From Allorhizocola rhizosphaerae (GTDB lineage Bacteria > Actinomycetota > Actinomycetes > Mycobacteriales > Micromonosporaceae), in assembly GCF_003426775.1 (NCBI RefSeq), contig NZ_QJUG01000077.1, forward strand, positions 1 to 36,032: a DNA stretch of 36,032 nucleotides. The letters run 5' to 3'. The notes beneath the pieces are model-generated. The model was not told the origin of the DNA, ran no database searches, and saw only the letters and a list, made by a program, of their open reading frames with translations. A program made the position numbers and the translations under genes. Positions 29,215 through 35,924 of this stretch are shown piece by piece (the stretch's first letter is position 1; each line of letters begins with the position of its first letter).

Positions 29215-29448
29215 TCATTCGTTTGCCGAGCTCCCGTCGAGCTTCCCACAGACATAAACGGCTTCGCCGGGATGTCCGATGATCAGGCTCTCTGCCTTGA
29301 GCACAAGCATCGCCGAGCGGATCGTGCCGTAGCTCACGCCATATATCTCGCGCAACCTGGATATGGACGGCAGGCGATCGCCGGGTTTGAGCTGTCCCGT
29401 TCGAATCTGCTGCCGAATGTCGGCGGCAAGTTTCTCAAACTTGCTCAT
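29215..29448 (-). CDS. Minimal GntR-family DNA-binding protein (77 aa)
   Basis: The protein is almost only a GntR winged helix: FEKLAADIRQQIRTGQLKPGDRLPSISRLREIYGVSYGTIRSAMLVLKAESLI, then a short tail. No effector domain is present. ATG 29448 has GGCGGA upstream; a longer form is possible in the frame but adds non-family sequence. Such mini-GntR proteins are frequent in filamentous actinomycetes, some on plasmid-derived elements. The region 29461-29515 upstream holds CTAGGTCTAG, a possible operator. The 102 bases between this gene and the ElaA-like gene are empty as far as I can see. Confidence 0.85.
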   Translation of the reverse strand: MSKFEKLAADIRQQIRTGQLKPGDRLPSISRLREIYGVSYGTIRSAMLVLKAESLIIGHPGEAVYVCGKLDGSSANE

Positions 29449-29528
29449 CAGTCCGCCTTTCTGGTGACAGGGCGGATCTGACACTAAATCGACTAGGTCT
29501 AGATGGCAAGTAGTGCGCCGGCCTGGGG

Positions 29529-29753
29529 TTGAGATCCAACCCCAGCCGTGTCATCCCCGTCAGGCCCGGCTCGGTGCATTGGTTGCCGCCCAGCCAGGCC
29601 ACGATCCAGAGCGTCGAGCGCCACCTGTCCGACCATCTCGAACGGGTCGGAACGTTCACCATCACCTGCCGTGGCGGGATCATCGTGTGCCGCGGTGCCA
29701 ACTCCCAGTCATGGTTCGAGTGGTCCACTGTGGACTTTCGACGTCATCGATGA
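29529..29753 (+). CDS. Possible small gene or gene fragment (74 codons)
   Basis: The gap 29449-29799 contains this frame with strong third-position GC bias and natural-looking sequence (SVHWLPPSQATIQSVERHLSDH, then GTFTITCRGGIIVCRGANSQSWFEW). A stop codon (29511-29513) lies six codons upstream, the only start is TTG 29529, and there is no ribosome site. It may be the remains of a longer gene. I do not recognise it. Confidence 0.3.
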   Translation: MRSNPSRVIPVRPGSVHWLPPSQATIQSVERHLSDHLERVGTFTITCRGGIIVCRGANSQSWFEWSTVDFRRHR

Positions 29754-29799
29754 TCAACCGATGATGGAGCAGTGACGGCGGTCGCTTTCCTTAGAGGCC

Positions 29800-31101
29800 G
29801 TGAAGAGAATATTGTTGATCGCGACCGTGCTATTGGCCGGCACGCTGCTTGCCTCGCCGACAGCCGCCGCGCCCCCGACGCCCGACTTCGGACCGACTAT
29901 CGAGGGCTACGCGGGGCACGATCCGCAGGACACCTGCGACCCCACCGAGAAGCCCGGCCCGCAGGATCTGCGGGCGCTGCTCAACCGCACCTACAGCCTG
30001 AGCCGCACGGGAAACATCACGCGCCAATGCCACATCGGCGGAACCAGCGAGCACAAGGAAGGCCGCGCGCTGGACTACGCGCTCAACGTGGGCGTCGCCA
30101 GCGAGCGGGCGATCGCCAACGACATTCTCAATTGGATGCTCGCCACCGATCGCCACGGCAACCGGCACGCCATCGCCCGGCGCATGGGCATCATGTACAT
30201 CATCTGGAACCGCCAGATCTGGTCGTCTTCCCGCGCGTCCGAGGGTTGGCGGCCCTACACCGAGCCCAACCCGCACACCGATCACATCCACTGGAGCTTC
30301 AGCTGGCGCGGCGCGCGCAAGCAGACGTCGTGGTGGACGGCCGCGCCCGTGGCCGGGCGGGACTCGGTGGGCTACTTCGACCCGCGCGACGGCACGTTCC
30401 ACCTCCGCAACGCGCTGGACGCCGGCGGATCGAACTACGGGTGGGAGGGTGCGCCGACCGGACCCGGCATCGTCCCGCTCATGGGCGATTGGGACGGCGA
30501 CGGCCGCGACTCGGGCGGCTACTTCAACCGCAGCGACGGCACGTTCCACCTGCGCAACGCGCTCAGCTCGGGCTCGTCCAACCACGCGTGGGACACGGAC
30601 ATCACACCCGATCTGCCGTTCATCATCCTCACCGGCGACTGGAACGGCGACGGCAAGGACTCGGTGGGCTACTTCGACCCACGCGACGGCACCTTCCACC
30701 TGCGCAACGCGCTCAACCCGGGCGCATCGGACTACGCGTTCGAGGGTGCTCCGATCGGCCCGGATATCGTGCCGCTGACGGGCGACTGGGACGGCAACGG
30801 CCGCGACTCGGTGGGCTATTTCGACCGCCGCGACGGCACGTTCCACCTCCGCAACACACTGAGCCCGGGTTGGTCCAACTACGCCTGGGACACCGATATC
30901 ACCCCCGACATGCCGTTCACCATTCTCAAGGGCGACTGGGACGGCGACGGCAAGGACTCGGTGGGCTACTTCAACCGGGCGGACGGCACCTTCCACCTGC
31001 GTAACGCGCTCAGCCCCGGCGGGTCCAACTATGCCTGGGATACCAACATCACACCCGACCTGCCGTTCATCATCGTGACCGGCGACTGGGACGGGCGCTG
31101 A
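29800..31101 (+). CDS. Secreted LAS-type metallopeptidase with five C-terminal repeats (433 aa)
   Basis: The signal peptide is KRILLIATVLLAGTLLASPTAAA (residues 2-24). The next 150 residues carry the zinc site of LAS peptidases (VanY, D-Ala-D-Ala carboxypeptidase, lysostaphin-like): SEHKEGRALDY with His85 and Asp92, and HTDHIHWSF with His162 and His164. It therefore probably cuts peptidoglycan cross-bridges or stem peptides outside the cell. From residue 186 five repeats of 49-50 residues follow (GRDSVGYFDPRDGTFHLRN and a GDWDGDG loop that looks like a calcium-binding FG-GAP/VCBS-type turn). They alternate in two subtypes. The last repeat stops abruptly at GDWDGR. GTG 29800 is preceded by AGAGG. 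The repeats could bind wall carbohydrate. Confidence 0.87.
   Translation: MKRILLIATVLLAGTLLASPTAAAPPTPDFGPTIEGYAGHDPQDTCDPTEKPGPQDLRALLNRTYSLSRTGNITRQCHIGGTSEHKEGRALDYALNVGVASERAIANDILNWMLATDRHGNRHAIARRMGIMYIIWNRQIWSSSRASEGWRPYTEPNPHTDHIHWSFSWRGARKQTSWWTAAPVAGRDSVGYFDPRDGTFHLRNALDAGGSNYGWEGAPTGPGIVPLMGDWDGDGRDSGGYFNRSDGTFHLRNALSSGSSNHAWDTDITPDLPFIILTGDWNGDGKDSVGYFDPRDGTFHLRNALNPGASDYAFEGAPIGPDIVPLTGDWDGNGRDSVGYFDRRDGTFHLRNTLSPGWSNYAWDTDITPDMPFTILKGDWDGDGKDSVGYFNRADGTFHLRNALSPGGSNYAWDTNITPDLPFIIVTGDWDGR
30355..31098 (+). repeat. Five tandem repeats of about 147/150 bp in the LAS peptidase gene
   Basis: The conserved Asp codons of the GRDS/GKDS motif are at 30361, 30508, 30658, 30805 and 30955, so spacings are 147, 150, 147 and 150. 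Units alternate between an EGAP-containing and a WDTDITPD-containing form in the order A-B-A-B-B, which suggests duplication of a two-repeat block. Confidence 0.9.
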
Positions 31102-31146
31102 CCAATCTTCCAGGCCACGTTCAGGTGGGCGTGGCACTGTTGATGG

Positions 31147-32286
31147 GTGACAGCTAGCGAAGCAGCGGTACAGGCACGCCCTGCCGGGTCCCGATCGGCG
31201 GGGCGTGCCATCGTGTTCGGCGCGGTGCTCGTGACCGTGCTGGGGCTCCTGTTCGGGCTCCCGTGGTTCACCCTCGTCCTCGCGCCCGGCTGGCCGGTGA
31301 CGCTCACGACGACCGGCACGCTGGTGTTCGCCGCAGCCGCGGTCGCGCTCCCGGTGCTGATGTTCCTGGGCCACGGCCGCGGCCGCGATTGGGCTTCCCG
31401 CATCGGCGACACCACGCTCGGCGTGATCTGGGTGCTGTTCGTGTGGTCGTTGCTGGGCAACGTGGTCCGGCTGTTCGGGGTGGACGCGCGGCCGACCGCG
31501 ATCGGCGTGACCGCCGTCTGCGCCATCCTCGTGGTCTGGGGCTATGCGGAGGCCATGCGGGTGCCGCGAATCAAGCGCGTCGACGTGACGATGCCCAGGC
31601 TGGGCAAGGGTCTCGACGGGCTGCGCGTCGCGCTGATCACCGACACCCACTACGGGCCCATCGACCGGGCGCGCTGGTCCGGCCGGGTCATCGACGCGGT
31701 GAACGAGCTCGACGCCGACATCGTCTGCCACACCGGCGACATCGCCGACGGCACGGTCGAGCAGCGGCTCGCGCAGGCGGCGCCGCTGGGCCGGGCGCGG
31801 GCACGCCTGGCCCGCGCCTATGTGACCGGAAACCACGAGCATTTCGGCGCGGCCCAGGCGTGGGTCGAGCACATGGGCGAGCTCGGGTGGGAGACACTGG
31901 AAAACCGGCACACCGTGGTCGAGCGGGGCGGCGACCGGCTGGTGCTCGCCGGGGTCAGCGACGCGACCACGCGGTACTCGATAGAAAGTGCGTTGAGTGG
32001 CACGGACCCGCATCTTCCGGTGCTTCTCCTTGCGCACCAGCCGAAGCAGGTGACGGCGGCCGTGGCCGCGGGGGTGGACCTGCAGCTGTCCGGGCACACC
32101 CACGGCGGCCAGATCTGGCCGTTCAACCTGCTGGTGCGCATCGATCAGCCGGTGGTGAGCGGGCTGAGCAAGCACGGCGAGCGCACCCAGCTATACACGA
32201 GCAATGGCACGGGTTTCTGGGGTCCGCCGCTGCGCGTCTTCGCGCCGAGCGAGATCACAATGATCACCCTGCGGGCGGCCGCCTGA
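31147..32286 (+). CDS. Membrane-anchored calcineurin-like metallophosphoesterase (379 aa)
   Basis: Four hydrophobic segments occupy about residues 21-45, 53-75, 90-110 and 117-136. A metallophosphoesterase domain follows with all motifs: DTHYG (Asp166, His168), GDIAD (Asp198), GNHEH (Asn229, His230), a LLAHQP motif and SGHTHGGQ. The domain should bind two metals and hydrolyse a phosphoester. YkuE-like relatives act on membrane lipids such as UDP-diacylglucosamine, but the substrate here is not known. GTG 31147 is the likely start, with TGATGG upstream. Its 3' end overlaps the convergent double-GNAT gene by 23 bases. Confidence 0.93.
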   Translation: MTASEAAVQARPAGSRSAGRAIVFGAVLVTVLGLLFGLPWFTLVLAPGWPVTLTTTGTLVFAAAAVALPVLMFLGHGRGRDWASRIGDTTLGVIWVLFVWSLLGNVVRLFGVDARPTAIGVTAVCAILVVWGYAEAMRVPRIKRVDVTMPRLGKGLDGLRVALITDTHYGPIDRARWSGRVIDAVNELDADIVCHTGDIADGTVEQRLAQAAPLGRARARLARAYVTGNHEHFGAAQAWVEHMGELGWETLENRHTVVERGGDRLVLAGVSDATTRYSIESALSGTDPHLPVLLLAHQPKQVTAAVAAGVDLQLSGHTHGGQIWPFNLLVRIDQPVVSGLSKHGERTQLYTSNGTGFWGPPLRVFAPSEITMITLRAAA

Positions 32287-33109
32287 AGCCGTAGGTTTCG
32301 TGCGTCCTGGCAAAGCCGAGCGACTCATAGAGTTGAAGCGCCGCAACGTTTTCGGCGTTGTGGTTGACCGTCACGAGAGTCATCCCGGCCTCACGCATCA
32401 GGTGCATCGCGTGCAGCATCACGGCCCGCGCATGGCCGCGCCGCCGGAAGTCGGCATGCGTGCCCACGGGCTCGAAGTGGCCGGTCCTGTTGCGCTCGTC
32501 GAGCCACATCACGGCGAATGCGGCGATCCGGCCGTCGGGCGCCTCGACCACGATCTCCCGCGCCGGGTCGTAGCCGGGCTTGCGCATGACCTCGTTGAGA
32601 TACCGCTCGCCAGTCCAGTCGTCGCCGAACGCGCTGTTGTGCGCCTCGGCGAGCCGCTCGGCGTCGTCGAAGCGGGCGCCGCGCACACCGGCGATCGCGG
32701 CGACTGGCTCCGTCAGCGAAAGCTCGCGCACGTCGTCCCACACCCGGAACCGCTCGAAACCCAGCCGCCCCAACAGTTCGATCCGTGCGCTGTCGCAATC
32801 CCAAGCATCCGTGAGCACGAATTCTGATGGCACCGCTGCGATCATTTGCTCTTCAAATCTGGTACCGCGCAGCGCCGGCGCCGTGAACACGTCGAAAGCG
32901 TCGCCGGACCGGCCGCAGATGGCCAGGCCCACGATGCTGTCGCGATCGAGAAACATCTGCACGGCACCGCGCCCGCGCAGGTTTTCGTAGATGCGGTGCG
33001 GCAGCTCGCCGATGTGGTCGTAGCCGCAGCGCCCGGCCTGCGCGATCCACCCGGCGAAGGTGGCCTGCAGCGCGGGCAGGTCGGCATCGGTGTAGGGACG
33101 TATGAGCAT
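32264..33109 (-). CDS. Tandem-GNAT acetyltransferase, mycothiol-synthase-like (281 aa)
   Basis: Two GNAT folds are joined. The N-terminal one (about 1-130) is degenerate. The C-terminal one has AAFAVMWLDERNRTGHFEPVGTHADFRRRGHARAVMLHAMHLMREAGMTLVTVNHNAENVAALQLYESLGF, with FRRRGHARAV as acetyl-CoA loop. The pattern is that of MshD-like proteins, but true MshD cannot be claimed from the motifs; many actinobacterial paralogues have unknown substrates. ATG 33109 is the start. The gap 33110-33299 (190 bases) to the divergent hypothetical gene contains no gene that I can see. An AT-rich island ends at ATCTGGTACC (32857-32866). Confidence 0.85.
   Translation of the reverse strand: MLIRPYTDADLPALQATFAGWIAQAGRCGYDHIGELPHRIYENLRGRGAVQMFLDRDSIVGLAICGRSGDAFDVFTAPALRGTRFEEQMIAAVPSEFVLTDAWDCDSARIELLGRLGFERFRVWDDVRELSLTEPVAAIAGVRGARFDDAERLAEAHNSAFGDDWTGERYLNEVMRKPGYDPAREIVVEAPDGRIAAFAVMWLDERNRTGHFEPVGTHADFRRRGHARAVMLHAMHLMREAGMTLVTVNHNAENVAALQLYESLGFARTHETYGFRRPPAG
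32840..32866 (+). other. AT-rich island ending ATCTGGTACC (in double-GNAT gene)
   Basis: ATCATTTGCTCTTCAA precedes ATCTGGTACC (32857-32866). The gene's own codons here are ggt acc aga ttt gaa gag caa, rare for this window. This is the third exact copy of the 10-mer. Confidence 0.55.
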
Positions 33110-33299
33110 GATTTGGCCATTCTAGGTGCGCGGCAGCGGGACGCTCGCCCGGTCACCTGCCGCGACCAGCACGATCGACAGGGCCGGCAGAGCCCGTGAC
33201 AATCCAACGTGTCTATCACGCTTGCCCGCGGCCCACCCAAGCTGCGATCATCGGTGACATGATTTCCGTTCCACGAAAGGGCGTGCGCGCCCTCGCGCT

Positions 33300-34148
33300 A
33301 TGACCGCCGCGCGGCACACACGTGCCGCCTTCTGGGAGCAGGCAGCCGCCATCCGCGACGAGTGGGAGGCCACGGGCACCGCCTGCGGGCCGGCCGATCA
33401 GGCAACGGCCGAGCAAGCAATCACCGAAGTTTATGCGCGCCTTGGCCGGGCACGGCCCCGCTTTGTCTGGGTCCGCTCGCCACGCGAAGCCCAGCCGCTG
33501 GTCTCGCACCTGCCCACGCTGCAGGATCTGTACCGCTGGGTCAAAGCCCCACCCGCCCGCACGCCGGACCCCATGGCCGCGTCTGCGCACGCCTCGGCCC
33601 GCGGCCCGTCGCGGTCGGCCGCGGAGCCGGTTGGCCTCGTCTCGCGAACCACTCCGCCCGTGGCCAGCGACCTGGCCACGACCCTGTCCCGCCTGCGCGG
33701 GCGGATGGATCAGCGGATCACGACGCCGTGGTTCGACCCGCCGCCGCCCAAGCGCCCCAAGGGTGACCAATGGCCCGACCTGCCGCCCGAGCAGGGTCTG
33801 GCCTACGGCATCCCGTTCGTCGATGTCATGCGAAGGCACGTGCGCGAGGCCCTGTTCGCCTTGCTGGCGCACGGGTTCTACCTGCCGGCCAAACGACAGC
33901 TGGGCGAGCCGAGCCCAGTGTGCTGGTATGGGCAGCAGGAGGCCCACTGGATCGCCTACTACGACGCGTGGCGAAGACTGGGCCTGGCCAAATACGAGCC
34001 GGACGTCGACGCCGAGCTCGACTGCTGGCAGGCGATCGCGCAAAGCTGCGGCTGGTTCTGGCTGGACGAGCACCTCTGCGTCGTCTCGCACCGCCCGGAC
34101 CGACCACGCACATTCGCCGACGGGTGGGCGGTTCCGGCACTGAGTTGA
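33300..34148 (+). CDS. Hypothetical protein resembling DUF6745 (282 aa)
   Basis: The C-terminal region CWYGQQEAHWIAYYDAWRRLGLAKYEPDVDAELDCWQAIAQSCGWFWLDEHLCVVSHRP is reminiscent of DUF6745 proteins of actinobacteria (WYG-x-x-x-A-x-W-x-A-x-Y-D motif, then a Gly-Trp-Trp/Phe-Trp and an xERP end). The function of that family is not known. The N-terminal half is a helical region with a variable Pro/Ser/Ala linker (about 80-130). The ATG 33300 has no good ribosome site, so a leaderless mRNA or an upstream start is possible. It has no membrane segment. Confidence 0.6.
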   Translation: MTAARHTRAAFWEQAAAIRDEWEATGTACGPADQATAEQAITEVYARLGRARPRFVWVRSPREAQPLVSHLPTLQDLYRWVKAPPARTPDPMAASAHASARGPSRSAAEPVGLVSRTTPPVASDLATTLSRLRGRMDQRITTPWFDPPPPKRPKGDQWPDLPPEQGLAYGIPFVDVMRRHVREALFALLAHGFYLPAKRQLGEPSPVCWYGQQEAHWIAYYDAWRRLGLAKYEPDVDAELDCWQAIAQSCGWFWLDEHLCVVSHRPDRPRTFADGWAVPALS

Positions 34149-34164
34149 GGTGAGCCGCCAGCAG

Positions 34165-34195
34165 CGTGGCGTCCCCGGGATCCGGGGACGCCACG
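34165..34195. terminator. Strong bidirectional hairpin between convergent genes
   Basis: CGTGGCGTCCCCGG (34165-34178) pairs over 14 bp with CCGGGGACGCCACG (34182-34195) around a 3-base loop. It lies between the ends of the DUF6745-like gene and the small secreted protein gene. Confidence 0.8.
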
Positions 34196-34200
34196 GTGGG

Positions 34201-34554
34201 TCAACTCTTTTCCCAGGCGCTGCATCCCTTGGTCTGCTCGCACACCCGGATGCGGTCGATCCAGTCGCCGTCCCACGAGTTGCGCCATTCGATGTCGCCG
34301 CCGCAGCCGTCGGAGTCCTGGAACGAACCGAAGTTGCCCGAACGGGTGTAGTACTCGCCGGTCACGCCGTGCCCGTCACACTCGTTGTCCTGCACCCAGA
34401 GTGTCTTGCCATCCGCGCCGGTCGTCCACGCGCGGTCCTCGCCGTGATACACGTCGGCGGCCGCGAGAGCCGGGGCGGCGGTCACGCCCACCATGGCCAT
34501 CGCGATGCCGACCACAGCGGCGCTGTACCAGCTTGCCTTCTTCACCGATCCCAC
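34201..34554 (-). CDS. Small secreted Cys-containing protein (117 aa)
   Basis: The GTG start 34554 is fixed by a perfect AGGAGG 6 bases upstream, the best ribosome site in the window. Residues 1-35 form a signal peptide (KKASWYSAAVVGIAMAMVGVTAAPALA). The mature protein is about 83 residues, acidic, with four Cys (NECDG, DGCGG, RVCEQ and KGCSAW) that probably form two disulfides, and is rich in Gly, Asp and Trp. I do not recognise the family. The combination of strong translation, a signal peptide and a palindrome upstream suggests abundant secretion. A Crp/Fnr regulator is encoded 112 bases upstream on the same strand. Confidence 0.82.
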   Translation of the reverse strand: MGSVKKASWYSAAVVGIAMAMVGVTAAPALAAADVYHGEDRAWTTGADGKTLWVQDNECDGHGVTGEYYTRSGNFGSFQDSDGCGGDIEWRNSWDGDWIDRIRVCEQTKGCSAWEKS

Positions 34555-34640
34555 AGATCTCCTCCTGATCCTGCAATGCGGCCACCGCGACCGTCCCGGT
34601 GGGACCATCGGCCACGGTGACCACGCTCGCAGCGCACGTC

Positions 34641-34650
34641 ACAGATCTGT
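34641..34650. promoter_or_regulatory. Palindrome ACAGATCTGT upstream of the small secreted protein gene
   Basis: The 10-base perfect palindrome lies about 87 bases before the GTG start, flanked by TC and CA. CACAGATCT recurs next to the start codon at 34553. It may be an operator; the Crp/Fnr protein next door is a candidate binder. Confidence 0.3.
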
Positions 34651-34666
34651 CATCAATCGATCATCG

Positions 34667-35341
34667 TCAGCCGTCGGTCTCGGCCAGCGCGCGCAGCGCC
34701 GGGTGATCCCGGACGATGACACGGCGATAGCGGGTGTAGATGATGTCGGCCTGGCGCATGCGGGTCAGGGCGCGGTGCAGGCTGGGCTCGGAGGCCCCGA
34801 TCAGCGAGGCCAGCTCCGGCTGGCTGAACGGCACCTCGATGCGCACGCCCTCCGCGCACGGCCGGCCGTAGGTGGCCGCGAGGTAGTCGAGCATGAACGC
34901 CAGCCGGGAGACGACCGGCCCACCGCTCAGGCACGCGCGAAACCTCGTGGCCCGGCGCAGCTCCTCCACCACCGCACCGCGGATGGCCTGCGCGGCCGAG
35001 GGGCGCTCGTTCAGGTAGCCCAGGAACTTGCGCTGGCTGATCTCCCGGGCGACGACGCGCGTGCAGGCGATGACCGTCGCCGAGCGCGGCTTGTCGTCCA
35101 TGGCGGACAGCTCCCCCACGACCTCGCCGCCCACCCGCACCGACAGCAGCACGGCCCGGCCCGTGGCCGTGTTGCTCACCACCTTGCAGAAGCCCTTCAA
35201 CAACACGAACGTGTCCGTGTCGCGCACGCCCTCGTTGATCAGCGCCTCGCCGGGCTGGAACACCCGAAGGCCGCCGAGCCGCATGAGCGCTTCGCGGTCG
35301 TCGGTGCTCAGTGCGCTCAACAAGGTGCCGGGGACATTCAT
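34667..35341 (-). CDS. Crp/Fnr-family transcriptional regulator (224 aa)
   Basis: An N-terminal cyclic-nucleotide-binding fold (GLRVFQPGEALINEGVRDTDTFVLLKG through GGEVVGELSAMDDKPRSATVIACT) is followed by a long dimer helix and a winged helix (VPFSQPELASLIGASEPSLHRALTRMRQADII). The effector pocket is not canonical for cAMP, and no Cys cluster for an iron-sulfur centre is seen, so the signal is open. ATG 35341 overlaps the stop of the upstream DUF3307 gene as ATGA, so the two are co-translated. A perfect palindrome precedes the operon, possibly for autoregulation. Confidence 0.92.
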   Translation of the reverse strand: MNVPGTLLSALSTDDREALMRLGGLRVFQPGEALINEGVRDTDTFVLLKGFCKVVSNTATGRAVLLSVRVGGEVVGELSAMDDKPRSATVIACTRVVAREISQRKFLGYLNERPSAAQAIRGAVVEELRRATRFRACLSGGPVVSRLAFMLDYLAATYGRPCAEGVRIEVPFSQPELASLIGASEPSLHRALTRMRQADIIYTRYRRVIVRDHPALRALAETDG

Positions 35342-35859
35342 GCACGCCGCCTCTCCGCCAGCAACGCGCACCCGACGAGCCCCACCGCCGCCACGGCCGC
35401 CACCGCCACACCGTCCATTGTGGAGACCGCTGCCGCCACGACGGCCGCGACCAGCAGCGCGCCCATGTGCAGGGACTGGTCGAGCAGGTAGGGCGCCTCC
35501 CGCCAGTGATGGCAGCCCTTGTATTCGATGAGCCGCCGCACGATCCAGCGCCGGTCGATCACCGCGTGGCTGCTGGCCGACACGAGCAGCCCCGCCACCA
35601 CCCCCGCCGCAGTGAGCGGCGCGACGATCCAGGCCAGGCCGAGGGCGGCCAATTGGGTCAGGCTATAGGTGAACACATGCCGCAGGCAGGCACCCCAGCC
35701 CGCCCAGGGATGCACTCCGGCCGCCATGCGAGCTCCGGTCGGCGCGCCCTTGGCGGCCGCGTCGGCATTGGACTGGATCACGTGATCGCCGAGCTGGTGC
35801 CCCGCATAGAGGGCGACGAAGGCGACAGCCGCTACGGCCGCCGAGGCCACTGTGGACAT
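35338..35859 (-). CDS. DUF3307 family membrane protein (173 aa)
   Basis: Family marks are AGHQLGDHVIQSN at the N-terminus (the HxxGDxxxQ motif), SHAVIDRRWIVRRLI and a LLDQSLHMGALLVAA motif. Four or five hydrophobic segments are visible. Conserved His/Asp residues at membrane edges hint at a metal site or an enzymatic role, but none is known. ATG 35859 is the start. It is the first gene of an operon with the Crp/Fnr regulator (ATGA overlap). Confidence 0.88.
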   Translation of the reverse strand: MSTVASAAVAAVAFVALYAGHQLGDHVIQSNADAAAKGAPTGARMAAGVHPWAGWGACLRHVFTYSLTQLAALGLAWIVAPLTAAGVVAGLLVSASSHAVIDRRWIVRRLIEYKGCHHWREAPYLLDQSLHMGALLVAAVVAAAVSTMDGVAVAAVAAVGLVGCALLAERRRA

Positions 35860-35884
35860 ACATCGATTCGACCATGCGCCGGCG

Positions 35885-35906
35885 CATCACACGCCATCGT
35901 GTGATG
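35885..35906. promoter_or_regulatory. 9-bp perfect inverted repeat upstream of the DUF3307-Crp operon
   Basis: CATCACACG (35885-35893) and CGTGTGATG (35898-35906) flank CCAT, 25 bases before the DUF3307 ATG. It has TCACA/TGTGA words in the reverse order to a CRP box and is a good operator candidate. Confidence 0.6.
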
Positions 35907-35924
35907 GGAAACGGCGAACTGCCG

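Noticed and set aside
29800-31101. CRISPR-like array
   Set aside because: The regular 147/150-bp repeats are translated protein repeats without spacers of CRISPR size; no cas genes are present.
4412-32866. Enrichment in the number of GGTACC sites
   Set aside because: About twelve sites in 36 kb is close to what about 70% GC predicts. Only the flanking AT-rich islands, not the count, look unusual.
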